Source: an uncultured Clostridia bacterium
Lineage (GTDB): Bacteria; Bacillota; Clostridia; TANB77; CAG-508
NCBI GenBank assembly: GCA_948875265.1
Contig: CAQRYF010000009.1
Span: 1-38,369 of the forward strand
Length of the DNA stretch: 38,369 nt
Direction: 5' to 3'
The notes under the pieces are model-generated. The model was not told the origin of the DNA, made no database searches, and was given only the letters and a program-made list of their open reading frames with translations. A program made the translations under genes and the position numbers. Of this stretch, positions 29,865 to 38,369 are shown one piece after another; within the stretch, counting starts at the first letter, position 1, and each line of letters opens with the position of its first letter.

Positions 29865-31799
29865 ATGATTAAAGTTAGTTTGAAGGATGGGTCTGTTATA
29901 GAAGTAGAAAAAAGTTCTTCTATATTAGAAGTTGCAAAGAAAATCAGTGAAGGACTAGCAAGGGTTGCTACATGTGGTGAGGTTAATGGTGAAATTAAAG
30001 ATTTAAGATATGAATTAGAAGATGATTGCAACTTAGTTATACACACTTTTCAGGATGATGATATAGAAGGAAAAAAGGCTTATTGGCATACAACATCACA
30101 TATTATGGCACAGGCTGTAAAAAGAATATTTCCAAACGTTAAATTTGCAATAGGACCATCTATTGATAATGGATTTTATTATGATTTTGATGTGGAAAAT
30201 CCATTTACAGATGAGGATAAAATAAATATAGAAGCTGAGATGAAAAAAATTATAAAAGAAAACATGGAGATAGAGCGATTTTCTCTAACAAAACAAGAGG
30301 CTTTAAAACTAATGGAAGGACAACCATATAAACAAGAGTTAATTGAAGAATTACCAGAAGGGGAAGAAATTAGTTTTTATAAACAAGGAGATTTTACAGA
30401 TTTATGTGCAGGACCACATTTAGCAAGTACTGGAAAAGTAAAAGCAGTTAAAATATTATCTTCTTCAGGAGCATATTGGAGAGGAAACGAAAACAATAAA
30501 ATGCTACAGAGAATTTATGGAATATCATTTCCAAAAGCTAGTCAACTAGAAGAATATTTACAGCTTTTAGAAGAAGCAAAACAAAGAGACCACAGAAAGA
30601 TAGGAAAAGATTTAAATTTATTCATGACACATCCACTAGTAGGCTCAGGTCTACCAATGTATTTACCAAATGGGGCAACGATAAGAAGATTGCTTGAAAG
30701 ATATATTCAAGATAAAGAGTTAAGACTTGGATATCAACATGTATATACACCATCACTTGCTACAGTTGATTTATATAAAACAAGTGGACATTGGGATCAT
30801 TATAAGGAAGATATGTTTCCAGTAATGAAAATGGATTATGAAGAAATGGTATTAAGACCAATGAATTGTCCACATCATATGTTAGTGTATAAAAATTCTA
30901 TGCACTCATATAAAGATTTGCCTATAAAAATCGGAGAACTTGCTCATGACTTTAGATATGAAAATTCAGGAGCAGTATGTGGATTAGAACGTGTTAGACA
31001 AATGTGCCAAAATGATGCTCATTTATTTGTGAGACCTGACCAGATAAAAGAAGAAGTAGGAAAAGTTTTAAATTTAATATTTGAAGTATACATGAAAGAT
31101 TTTGGCTTTAAAAAAGAAGATTTTGCTTTTAGACTTTCACTAAGAAGTAAAGAAAAGTCTAAATATATAGACAATGATGAAATGTGGGAGACAGCAGAAG
31201 AACAATTAAGAGAAATTTTAAAAGATTTAAATATTGATTTTTATGAAGCAGAAGGAGAAGCAGCATTCTACGGACCTAAAATAGATATTCAAATAAAAAC
31301 AGCATTAGGACATGATGTAACAATACCAACATGTCAATTGGATTTTGCTCTTCCTGAAAGATTTGATTTATCATATATAGGTGAAGATGGACAAAAACAT
31401 AGACCTGTTGTAATTCATAGAGCAATATTAGGTTCTTCTGATAGATTTATATCATTTTTAATTGAAGAAACAAAAGGAAATTTACCAGTATGGCTTGCTC
31501 CTACACAAGTTAAAATTCTTCCAATTACAGATAACCAACATGAATATGCTCATAAAGTTAAAGATGAATTAATAAAAGAAGGAATTCGTGTAGAAGTTGA
31601 TGATAGAAATGAAAAAACAGGATATAAAATTCGTGAAGCACAGCTTCAAAAAATACCATATATGGTAGTAGTTGGACAAAAAGAAGCTAGCGAGAATTTG
31701 GTTGCAGTGCGTTCTCATAAAGATGGTGATTTAGGTGTTATGAGAGTAGAAGATTTTAAAGAAAAAGTATTAGAAGAAATAGATAATAAAATTAAATAA
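29865..31799 (+). CDS. thrS: Threonyl-tRNA synthetase
   Basis: 644 residues. An N-terminal TGS domain (MIKVSLKDGSVIEVEKSSSI, about 1-62), the editing domain with HTTSHIMAQAV (HxxxH zinc-like motif, about 72-82) and CAGPHL. The class II core has motif 2 around YRYENSG-type FRYENSGAVCGLERVR, with the zinc ligands in MNCPHHMLVY. The C-terminal anticodon domain ends IPYMVVVGQKEA. It charges tRNA-Thr. AAGGAGG lies 7 nt before ATG 29865; a frame extension to 29820 lies in the T-box antiterminator region and is not coding. Regulated by the T-box upstream. Confidence 0.97.
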   Translation: MIKVSLKDGSVIEVEKSSSILEVAKKISEGLARVATCGEVNGEIKDLRYELEDDCNLVIHTFQDDDIEGKKAYWHTTSHIMAQAVKRIFPNVKFAIGPSIDNGFYYDFDVENPFTDEDKINIEAEMKKIIKENMEIERFSLTKQEALKLMEGQPYKQELIEELPEGEEISFYKQGDFTDLCAGPHLASTGKVKAVKILSSSGAYWRGNENNKMLQRIYGISFPKASQLEEYLQLLEEAKQRDHRKIGKDLNLFMTHPLVGSGLPMYLPNGATIRRLLERYIQDKELRLGYQHVYTPSLATVDLYKTSGHWDHYKEDMFPVMKMDYEEMVLRPMNCPHHMLVYKNSMHSYKDLPIKIGELAHDFRYENSGAVCGLERVRQMCQNDAHLFVRPDQIKEEVGKVLNLIFEVYMKDFGFKKEDFAFRLSLRSKEKSKYIDNDEMWETAEEQLREILKDLNIDFYEAEGEAAFYGPKIDIQIKTALGHDVTIPTCQLDFALPERFDLSYIGEDGQKHRPVVIHRAILGSSDRFISFLIEETKGNLPVWLAPTQVKILPITDNQHEYAHKVKDELIKEGIRVEVDDRNEKTGYKIREAQLQKIPYMVVVGQKEASENLVAVRSHKDGDLGVMRVEDFKEKVLEEIDNKIK

Positions 31800-31881
31800 G
31801 AACTGTGTCCTGGATAGTGATGAAAATGTCCCAAACAGAAACGTCCCCAAAAGGACACCAAAGGACAAAAAGGAGGAAAAG

Positions 31882-32973
31882 ATGAAATTAGGAATAGTGG
31901 GTCTTCCAAATGTGGGGAAGAGTACAATGTTTAATAGTATAACAAAAGCTGGAGCAGAATGTGCGAATTATCCATTTTGCACAATAGAGCCAAATGTTGG
32001 AGTGGTTCCAGTACCAGATGAGAGATTGGATAAATTAACTAAAATGTATAATCCACAAAAGACAACTCATGCTGTTATTGAATTTGTTGATATTGCAGGA
32101 TTAGTAAAAGGAGCGAGTAAGGGAGAAGGATTAGGAAATAAGTTTTTGTCTCATATTCGTGAAACAGATGCAATAGTAGAAGTTGTAAGATGTTTTGAAG
32201 ATGGTAATGTGGTTCATGTTGATGGTAATGTGGATCCAATAAGAGATATTGAAACTATAAATTTAGAATTAATATTTGCTGATATTGAAACTATAAATAA
32301 GAGATTAGACAAAGCGAGAAAAAATTTGAAAGCAGATAAAAAATATCAAGAAGAAATAGATTTGTTAGAAAAAATAAAAGAAAGTTTAGAAAATGGAATA
32401 TCTGCAAGAGCTATAGAGTTTAATGATGATGAGAAAATTCTAGTAAAAGATATGTTTTTATTGACCACAAAGCCAATTTTATATATAGCCAATATTTCAG
32501 AAGAACAAATAGAAAGTGCTGAAAATGATGAAATGGTCTTAAAGGTAAAAGAATATGCTGCAAGAGAGAATGCAGAGGTAATTCCGTTATGCGTGAAAAT
32601 AGAAGAAGAATTATCAGGATTAGAAGATGAAGATAAAAACGAAATGCTTGAAGCTTTAGGATTAGAAGAATCCGGGTTAGATAAGGTTATTAAAAGAAGT
32701 TATGATTTATTAGGTCTAATGTCATTTTTAACAGCAGGAGAACCAGAAGTTAGAGCTTGGACAATAAAAAAAGGAACAAAAGCGCCACAGGCTGCAGGTA
32801 AGATACATTCTGATATTGAAAGAGGATTTATAAAGGCAGAAGTAGTATCTTATGATGATTTGATAAAAGAAGGTTCTATGACAGCTGCTAAAGAAAAGGG
32901 ATTAGTTCGCTCAGAAGGAAAGGAATATATAATGCAAGATGGTGATATTGTATTATTTAAATTTAATGTTTAA
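31882..32973 (+). CDS. ychF: YchF/Ola1-family ATPase
   Basis: 363 residues. The P-loop GLPNVGKSTMFNSIT starts at residue 6, then a switch region NYPFCTIEPNVG, VDIAGLVKGASKGEGLGNKF and a TGS domain at the C-terminus (GEPEVRAWTIKKGTKAPQAA, about 279-298). The G4 motif is NISE-type (YIANISEEQ), not NKxD, which fits ATP preference in this family. It binds ribosomes and affects stress responses. AAAGGAGG precedes the ATG. The gap 31800-31881 contains several GTCC/GGAC words. Confidence 0.97.
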   Translation: MKLGIVGLPNVGKSTMFNSITKAGAECANYPFCTIEPNVGVVPVPDERLDKLTKMYNPQKTTHAVIEFVDIAGLVKGASKGEGLGNKFLSHIRETDAIVEVVRCFEDGNVVHVDGNVDPIRDIETINLELIFADIETINKRLDKARKNLKADKKYQEEIDLLEKIKESLENGISARAIEFNDDEKILVKDMFLLTTKPILYIANISEEQIESAENDEMVLKVKEYAARENAEVIPLCVKIEEELSGLEDEDKNEMLEALGLEESGLDKVIKRSYDLLGLMSFLTAGEPEVRAWTIKKGTKAPQAAGKIHSDIERGFIKAEVVSYDDLIKEGSMTAAKEKGLVRSEGKEYIMQDGDIVLFKFNV

Positions 32974-33181
32974 ATTTAGAAAAATTGTAATCATTTTGTA
33001 ATAAAAATGTAAAATAAAAAAATAAAAAATATATTGACTTATATATTTTTTAAGTATAAAATAATATTGAAGAACAAAAGAATAGGTATTTTGTAATAAT
33101 TACTTGAAATATATTTAAAAAAGTAGTATAATATAGAGTGGTTATAAGAATACTAATAAAGAAGTAAGGAGAATCAATAAT

Positions 33182-33562
33182 ATGAAAAAATCAAATTTAA
33201 TTAAAATATTTTCAATTTTATTAATTGTTACAATGTTAATAATGTTTAGTGCAAGTGTTTTTGCAGCAGATGGAGATGATGGGTTTGCTGATTTATCTGA
33301 AACTTTAGACGGAGGAAATACAAACAATACAAACAATTCAAACAATTCATTAAACAATACTAATACTAATAATGTAAATAATACATTGAATACTAATAAA
33401 ACAAATAATACAAATAACACAAACAACTCAAGTGTATATAATACTAATAATTTACCAAAAACAGGTATAGCAGATTCAGTTCCTGTTGCAATGTTAGTAG
33501 TTATATTTGCAATATCATCTGTATATGCATACAAAAAAATAAAAGAGTATAAAAATATTTAA
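33182..33562 (+). CDS. Small LPXTG surface protein with Asn/Thr-rich stalk
   Basis: 126 residues. A signal peptide (KKSNLIKIFSILLIV to ASVFAA, cut near residue 28), a short acidic segment and about 55 residues made almost only of Asn, Thr and Ser. The sortase signal LPKTG is at about residue 95, followed by a membrane helix and a basic tail. It is a sortase substrate with almost no folded domain, perhaps a spacer or a display stalk. AAGGAGAA lies before the ATG. It is convergent with the sortase gene. Confidence 0.85.
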   Translation: MKKSNLIKIFSILLIVTMLIMFSASVFAADGDDGFADLSETLDGGNTNNTNNSNNSLNNTNTNNVNNTLNTNKTNNTNNTNNSSVYNTNNLPKTGIADSVPVAMLVVIFAISSVYAYKKIKEYKNI

Positions 33563-33582
33563 TTGAATAATAATAAAATATA

Positions 33583-33619
33583 AATAAAGAAGCTTTAAAT
33601 ATTAAGAGGCTTCTTTATT
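33583..33619. terminator. Convergent terminator between LPXTG gene and sortase
   Basis: AATAAAGAAGC and GCTTCTTTATT form a perfect 11-bp stem around a 15-nt loop, with GTTTT after it. It overlaps the sortase stop region. Confidence 0.8.
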
Positions 33620-34256
33620 GTTTTGCCTTTACTATTATTCTATTATTATTTAAATTATTACAAGTTATTAATGTTAATTCTTTTGATTTATTATTATAAT
33701 CAAAAATAGGAGATAAATCTGTATCTTTAACTTCATAAATATCAAATACAAAATAAATGTATTTGTTTCCTAAATTATCATAAATATAAATCTCATCGTT
33801 TTCCTTAAGAATATTTATTTTACTAAAAAATAATGTATTATTATAGTTATGACCTGCAATACAAATATTACTATCTTTATCTGGTGTATTACCATAAAAT
33901 TTACAAGGGGAAATTTTTAGTAAATCCTCACTCAAATGGGAAAATACTGGATAATATATTTTGATTTTTGGTATTTCTATTATTCCAAATAAATCACTTT
34001 CACTTTTTTCTATAACAGATGAATTTTCAGAATATAATTTGTAAACACTATAATTATCTAATATTGTACTTGATATATTTTCATTCTTATTTAAAGATGA
34101 AAAATATAATAAAGATATAATTATTAAAATAATTGCAATTGTAGTTGATATTATAAACTGAAATTTGAATAAAAAAATTTTTTTAACTTTATTTGATTTT
34201 TTGACTTTATTATTGTTAGTATTTGTATCAAGAATTTGAATCATTTTTCTCTCCAT
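33615..34256 (-). CDS. Sortase
   Basis: 213 residues. An N-terminal membrane anchor at about 28-52, then the sortase barrel: LFGIIEIPKIKIYYPVF, CIAGHNYNNTLFF (catalytic His), ELTLITCNN (catalytic Cys) and NNRIIVKAK (catalytic Arg). Short length and the GHN motif suggest a class D or related housekeeping-type sortase. It probably anchors the LPKTG protein next to it. The start is ATG 34256 or ATG 34244; the ribosome-binding site choice is unclear. Confidence 0.9.
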   Translation of the reverse strand: MERKMIQILDTNTNNNKVKKSNKVKKIFLFKFQFIISTTIAIILIIISLLYFSSLNKNENISSTILDNYSVYKLYSENSSVIEKSESDLFGIIEIPKIKIYYPVFSHLSEDLLKISPCKFYGNTPDKDSNICIAGHNYNNTLFFSKINILKENDEIYIYDNLGNKYIYFVFDIYEVKDTDLSPIFDYNNKSKELTLITCNNLNNNRIIVKAKQ

Positions 34257-34335
34257 AATAATATATATTCCTCTTTTAGTGTGTGCAAAAAAACTTATAT
34301 TATAAATGGAAAAAATAAAAACATAGGAACAGAAT

Positions 34336-35280
34336 TTATATTCCTACATTTTTATTTTTTGAAATCTGTGGAGAAACTTCAAATTTTATTTCAAAACAGT
34401 TAAAATCAAATAATTCTTTTGATTCTAAACAATCTAAATATATATCTAGTTCGTCTAAGTTCCTACAAGCTGCTATTACAATAGGGTTAAGGTTATATTT
34501 AAACATTAATTCTAATCCCAAATCTAAAGCTCTTATTATAGATCCGTTTTCTTTGTTTCTGATTAAATTAAAGCTTTCTCTAAATCTTGAAATAGAAGAA
34601 TTCTTGAATTTGCTTAATGGTAATATATATAATTTATCAATAACATCTTGTGTAGAAGAATATTTACCATTAGAGTTTTTATATATTTTTTCAACTTCTG
34701 AACATATATAAGGTAAATATGCTAACTGTCTTTTTTCAGATATTATTAATGTATTGTTATCTTTTAATAAATTAAACTCGTTTAAAGCATTCAACTCGTC
34801 TTTTGATATATGATTATTAAGATTATTATTTGAACTTGTAACTGATAATTCTATTGCATAATCAAGAACAGAGCTGATATTTTTCTCAAAAGCAAAGATA
34901 TCATTAGATAATTCATCACTTTTTTTATTATATTCGATTAATTCAGCTTTAATTTCATTATAATTAAGTTCTAAATTATTGTTATATAAATCTAATATAT
35001 TATTTAACGAACTTAGTAAAGTGTTTGCAAGGATTTCTATCTTTTCAATATCTTCGAAAGAAGATTTTAATGTAGAGACAGTATCACGAAAATCATTTAC
35101 CTCATTTTTATCAACTGTATTTGTAACAGCTATCATATTTGTTGTTACATTCCTAAGATTATTTTTTTTATCATTAATTAGATTTATAGTATTTTCTAAT
35201 TTATCTTTTTCTTCTTTAATATTAACAATTAAATTGTTTTTTATAAAATCATCTAAAGTAGTAAAATCATAAAAAAGCAT
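34336..35280 (-). CDS. Coiled-coil protein of unknown function
   Basis: About 314 residues. Residues 15-155 are Asn/Lys/Glu-rich and predicted coiled coil (KEEKDKLENTINLINDKK, LTSSLNNILDLYNNNLEL). A second, more globular part from about 180 has ISEKRQLAYLPYICSEVEKIY and RFRESFNLIRNKENGSIIRAL. I do not recognise it; the YLPY and RFRE blocks recall housekeeping-gene neighbours in other Clostridia but this is not firm. The start is ATG 35280, 5 nt after GGAGG; ATG 35307 has none. Confidence 0.65.
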   Translation of the reverse strand: MLFYDFTTLDDFIKNNLIVNIKEEKDKLENTINLINDKKNNLRNVTTNMIAVTNTVDKNEVNDFRDTVSTLKSSFEDIEKIEILANTLLSSLNNILDLYNNNLELNYNEIKAELIEYNKKSDELSNDIFAFEKNISSVLDYAIELSVTSSNNNLNNHISKDELNALNEFNLLKDNNTLIISEKRQLAYLPYICSEVEKIYKNSNGKYSSTQDVIDKLYILPLSKFKNSSISRFRESFNLIRNKENGSIIRALDLGLELMFKYNLNPIVIAACRNLDELDIYLDCLESKELFDFNCFEIKFEVSPQISKNKNVGI

Positions 35281-35463
35281 AATATCCTCCGTATCTTTAG
35301 TATTCAATATTTATTATAACTTCAATAATAAGTAAAGTAAATAAAAAACATGTAAAAAAATATTACATTTATATTACATAATGAAAATGTTTATTGTAAG
35401 TGAAAATGAATTGTGTTAAAATTATACTTGAAGTTACTTAAGAAAAGGAGAAAAAGGTACAAA

Positions 35464-36063
35464 ATGTATAAAGTAAATAAAATCAATAAAGAAGATACGA
35501 GAATACATATTGCTATGAAAATTTTAAGCATTATATTATATATAGTACTTATACCGATAATTATATTTAATCTTACCTTGATTTTTAAATCATTTATAAA
35601 TCCAGATAAAACACCTGACTTTTTTGGCTTGAAAAGTTATATAATAGTATCTGGAAGCATGGAACCTACTATACATGTTGGCGATGCTATATTTGTGAAG
35701 GAATTAAATAAGGAAAAAATAAAAGTAAATGATATTATATCTTTTAAAGATGGTGATAGCATTACAACACATAGAATAGTTAGAATTGAAGAAAAAAATG
35801 GAATTACTAAATATGCTACAAAGGGTGATAATAATAATTCAGAAGATAAAGAAAAAGTAACATATTCTCAAATTGAAGGAGTATATAAATTTAAAATAAA
35901 TGGATTTGGAATAGTTATAAAAATATTAAAAAGTAAAATAACATTATTGATCTTAATTATAGTAATTTTATTAAATTACTGGTATAATTCTAGGATAAAT
36001 AATAAAAAGAAAGAAAGAAAAGAAAAAAGAATGAAATATAAAAAAGAAGGACTACATAAATAA
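35464..36063 (+). CDS. sipW: SipW-type signal peptidase I
   Basis: About 199 residues. An N-terminal membrane helix (MKILSIILYIVLIPIIIFNL), the catalytic Ser in IIVSGSMEPTIHVGDAIFV, the second box ITTHRIVRIEE with His in place of the usual Lys (the ER or archaeal type), and KYATKGDNNNSED. A C-terminal membrane helix and very basic tail follow. SipW enzymes process biofilm matrix proteins such as TasA. ATG 35464 is preferred (AAAAGG 6 nt upstream). Nearby surface-protein and sortase genes fit a cell-surface cluster. Confidence 0.9.
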   Translation: MYKVNKINKEDTRIHIAMKILSIILYIVLIPIIIFNLTLIFKSFINPDKTPDFFGLKSYIIVSGSMEPTIHVGDAIFVKELNKEKIKVNDIISFKDGDSITTHRIVRIEEKNGITKYATKGDNNNSEDKEKVTYSQIEGVYKFKINGFGIVIKILKSKITLLILIIVILLNYWYNSRINNKKKERKEKRMKYKKEGLHK

Positions 36064-36070
36064 TATAAAT

Positions 36071-36118
36071 CTCCTAAAATGAATATACTATAAGTATAAA
36101 ATTTTAGGAGGTTTTTTT
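36071..36118 (+). promoter_or_regulatory. Terminator-like hairpin containing the sod ribosome-binding site
   Basis: CTCCTAAAAT (36071-36080) and ATTTTAGGAG (36101-36110) form a perfect stem; an inner TATACT/AGTATA hairpin (36084-36098) lies in the loop. AGGAGG (36106-36111) is in the 3' arm, seven T follow (36112-36118) and the sod ATG comes next. Formed in RNA it would end transcription or block translation of sod. Confidence 0.75.
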
Positions 36119-36706
36119 ATGTTAAAAATGATTGAATTGCCATATCCAATAAATGCTTTAGAACCATATTATTCTGCTAAAACATTAGATTTACATTATA
36201 ATGTTTTATATAAAGGATATGTTGACAATACTAATAAGACAGAAGAAAAATTACAAAAGGCACGTAATACAAATGATTTTTCAAGTATAAAATGTCTTGA
36301 AAGAGATTTAAGTTTTTATGGATCTGGAGCAATATTACATGAACTATTTTTTGAAAATATGGGAATAGCAGTGCCAACAGAACCAGATATTAATTTAATG
36401 AAACAAATAACAAAAGATTTTGGAAGTTATGACATGTTTAAAGCTCAATTTATTGAGGCTAGTAAAGCAGTAGAAGCATCAGGCTGGTGTATTTTAGTCT
36501 GGGTTCCAAGATGGAATAAATTAGAAATATTACAATGTGAAAAACATCAAAATTTAACTCTATGGGGATGTAAACCGCTTCTAGTATTAGATATGTGGGA
36601 ACATTCTTATTATCTACAATACACAACAAACAGACCAGATTACATTCAAGCTTTTTGGAATATTTTAAATTGGAATATAGTTAATAAAAGGTTTGAAAAG
36701 ATTTAA
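36119..36706 (+). CDS. sodA: Iron/manganese superoxide dismutase
   Basis: 195 residues. TLDLHYNVLYKGYVDN has the first His ligand, ILHELFFENMG the second, and LLVLDMWEHSYYLQY the Asp and third His. It converts superoxide to hydrogen peroxide and oxygen in the cytoplasm. The N-terminus is a little shorter and the region QKARNTNDFSSIKCLE differs from standard SodA, as in a divergent clostridial branch. AGGAGG is 7 nt before the ATG, inside a hairpin. Confidence 0.92.
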   Translation: MLKMIELPYPINALEPYYSAKTLDLHYNVLYKGYVDNTNKTEEKLQKARNTNDFSSIKCLERDLSFYGSGAILHELFFENMGIAVPTEPDINLMKQITKDFGSYDMFKAQFIEASKAVEASGWCILVWVPRWNKLEILQCEKHQNLTLWGCKPLLVLDMWEHSYYLQYTTNRPDYIQAFWNILNWNIVNKRFEKI

Positions 36707-36812
36707 TAAAATTTATAATAGAAGCATATTAGATAATTGTGAAAATATTTTAAGTATCATTTTAATTATAAGTTCAGGAAAAACACAAAAGTCGTTTGAA
36801 AAATGTGAAGGA

Positions 36813-36842
36813 ATGCACGAAAGTCGTTTGACTTTTGTGCAT
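36813..36842. terminator. Hairpin between sod and spoVB-like gene
   Basis: ATGCACGAAAGTC and GACTTTTGTGCAT pair at 12 of 13 positions around GTTT. The words AAGTCGTTTGA occur twice (36789-36799 and 36821-36831). It probably ends both convergent genes. Confidence 0.6.
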
Positions 36843-36880
36843 AGATTGTATTATGTAATAATAAGATAATTTTAAAAATA

Positions 36881-38266
36881 CTATAAAACTATTGCAATTT
36901 CATAAAATCCTAAAGCTAGGAAAAATAAATAGCAACTAGTAATTGGTATGGACATTTTAAAACCAATTGCTTTGTAAAGTTGAAGATAGCTAATACAAAA
37001 ATTAAATATTTCACTAATCATAATAGCTAAAAGATAGCCTGATAAACCTAATATAGGTAAGAAAAAGTATAGAATACCAATCATTAATATTAAGTCTAAG
37101 ATATTACAAAACATAACACCAAATTGTTTATTTAAGCCTTTTAACATACTATCTATTATATTATCTGGATACATAAATAAAATAAGAGGAGAAAGGATTT
37201 TGATGTATTTAGCACATTCTAAATTCTTAAATACCATAAGGCTAATTTCATTGGCAAATAAAAAGAAAATTATAGAAACACTAATAGAGAATATAGAAGT
37301 GATTAAGAAAACTTTTTGACAGACTTCTAATATTCTCTTTTTATATTGTTTGGTTATTAAGCTAGAAAATTCAGGAATGAGTAAATTGCTAAATGACATG
37401 ATAAAAACATTAGGAAATAGAAGAATAGACATTGTCATTCCATTGATTTTTCCGTATTCAGATAATGCTATACTATAAGGCAACCCAAATAATACTAATC
37501 TACTGGGTATAATAAATTGCTTTAAAGCAGATAAGCCAGAACGAATATAAGAAGTAATAGAAACAGGAAGAGTAATTTTTAAGATTTTCTTTTTAAATGT
37601 AATATTATTAATAGCTCTTGTGCAATATTTAATTTTATCAATTTTATATAAAATAACTAATAAGCAACAAGAACAAATCTCAGATATTACATCTGCTAAT
37701 ATTAAACAAATACAAATTGATTCTACAGTTTTACTAACATAAAAATTTAATAACAAGATAGTAGCAAGTATTTTTATAAACAGTTCAAATACTTGAGAAA
37801 AGGCACTTTTATATCCTTTTCTTACAGCAGAAAAATATCCATTTATAACACTAGAAATAGCAATAAAAGGTAGTCCTATAGAAATTAGGTAAAGAGGAAT
37901 AGAGGATATCATGGATTTTAGCCAATTATGAGAGATTATATTAGAAAATAGTAAAACAAGTATACTACTTCCTAGTCCTAATAATAGTGCAAATAGAAGG
38001 CAACTTTTAACAGCTTTTAATCCATCAAAATAGTTTCCTTTAGCAAATTGTTCTGAAACAATGCATGTACAAGCAATAGCTAATCCAGAAGTTGCTAAAG
38101 TAACTGCAAATAAGTATACAGACATAACTAAACTAAATACTCCAACCGCTTCTGATCCTATTTTATTAGAAATATATAAATTAAATACCATGCCAATGCT
38201 TTTCATAATGAAAGCAGTAATTGTTAATATAATTCCATTAATAAAGAAAATTTTTGTTTTTCTCAA
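36881..38266 (-). CDS. SpoVB-like flippase (MVF/MATE-type polysaccharide transporter)
   Basis: 461 residues with about twelve to fourteen membrane helices. The start GIILTITAFIMKSIGMVFNLYISNKIGSE and the block SGLAIACTCIVSEQFAKGN match stage V sporulation protein B-like lipid flippases. INGYFSAVRKG and FVSI-type central helices also fit. SpoVB is needed for spore cortex formation. It is shorter than the usual 510-530 residues, lacking about the last helices. Start TTG 38266 with GGTGA upstream; the frame stays open to the window edge, so an upstream start cannot be excluded. Confidence 0.82.
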   Translation of the reverse strand: MRKTKIFFINGIILTITAFIMKSIGMVFNLYISNKIGSEAVGVFSLVMSVYLFAVTLATSGLAIACTCIVSEQFAKGNYFDGLKAVKSCLLFALLLGLGSSILVLLFSNIISHNWLKSMISSIPLYLISIGLPFIAISSVINGYFSAVRKGYKSAFSQVFELFIKILATILLLNFYVSKTVESICICLILADVISEICSCCLLVILYKIDKIKYCTRAINNITFKKKILKITLPVSITSYIRSGLSALKQFIIPSRLVLFGLPYSIALSEYGKINGMTMSILLFPNVFIMSFSNLLIPEFSSLITKQYKKRILEVCQKVFLITSIFSISVSIIFFLFANEISLMVFKNLECAKYIKILSPLILFMYPDNIIDSMLKGLNKQFGVMFCNILDLILMIGILYFFLPILGLSGYLLAIMISEIFNFCISYLQLYKAIGFKMSIPITSCYLFFLALGFYEIAIVL

Positions 38267-38369
38267 AATATCACCATTAAAAAGATATTGGTTTATTAAT
38301 TTAAATATACCTAAATTAACGAAATTACTAGAAATTATATTTTTTTTATGATATAAAGAAATTAATATA

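Noticed and set aside
33320..33445. Repeated AAC/AAT-rich units as a CRISPR or tandem repeat array
   Set aside because: They encode the Asn/Thr-rich stalk of the LPKTG protein in frame; there are no spacers or regular repeat units.
34979..35272. 97-residue plus-strand ORF
   Set aside because: Antisense to the coiled-coil gene 34336-35280, which has a good ribosome-binding site.
1..38369. CRISPR array, rRNA operon or phage structural genes
   Set aside because: None seen on either strand at the level of repeats or recognisable proteins.

Overview
The window is AT-rich, strongly Shine-Dalgarno-driven Gram-positive DNA. It carries sporulation genes (cotJA, cotJB, a split cotJC, sigH, a spoVB-like flippase), a threonine T-box leader, sortase/LPXTG genes and many gut-Clostridia-type mobile elements. 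The best fit is a spore-forming member of the Clostridia, probably an uncultured gut lineage. This rests on gene content only; no 16S is present.

The main result is that the spore-coat operon cotJABC (3892-18857) is broken twice, by two different large-serine-recombinase elements. Element 1 (about 4585-9085, 4.5 kb) sits in the last codons of cotJB. Element 2 (about 9412-18518, 9.1 kb) sits in codons 100-101 of cotJC. In each case short direct repeats lie at the two junctions. Joining them in silico restores the reading frame: CotJB regains a PWPWE-type C-terminus whose stop overlaps the cotJC start, and CotJC becomes one 211-residue protein. The reconstructed circular junctions (attP) have inverted-repeat arms, as expected for serine integrases. 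Each element carries an intact recombinase preceded by a tiny co-directional ORF, while much of the other cargo is decayed. This matches the pattern of sigK 'skin'-type elements that are excised in the mother cell, but here two elements share one coat operon. Regulated excision is inferred, not shown.

Layout. 1-890: tail of an unknown gene and an HdeD/DUF308 membrane protein. 892-3817: a wrecked IS3 element, still bounded by 39-bp inverted repeats, holding a small membrane-protein gene and an IS1182-type transposase. 3842-4613: cotJ promoter, cotJA, cotJB. Element 1: recombinase, small ORF, broken HD-domain gene, truncated nucleoside hydrolase, RhuM-family gene. 9110-9411: 5' part of cotJC. 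Element 2: RelE/ParE-type toxin-antitoxin genes, recombinase, small ORF, HTH pseudogene, a MITE-like inverted-repeat unit, histidine phosphatase, pyrophosphatase-like and nucleotidyltransferase-like genes, an IS200-type element with an IS4-type element inside its right-end hairpin, and a RepL/MobV plasmid backbone. 18519-18857: 3' part of cotJC and the operon terminator.

Downstream. 18939-22479: an IbrA-like (frameshifted), acetyltransferase, IbrB/ParB-like, unknown and tsaC operon under a promoter with a palindrome over its -10 box. 22573-25129: cadC-cadA metal sensor and efflux ATPase. 25385-29279: small membrane protein, alkD, a GH18/SH3 protein, sigH. 29315-31799: tRNA-Thr(GGU) divergent from a T-box-controlled thrS. 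Then ychF, an LPKTG surface protein convergent with a sortase, an unknown protein, a SipW-type signal peptidase, a superoxide dismutase whose ribosome-binding site lies in a terminator-like hairpin, and a SpoVB-like flippase at the right edge.
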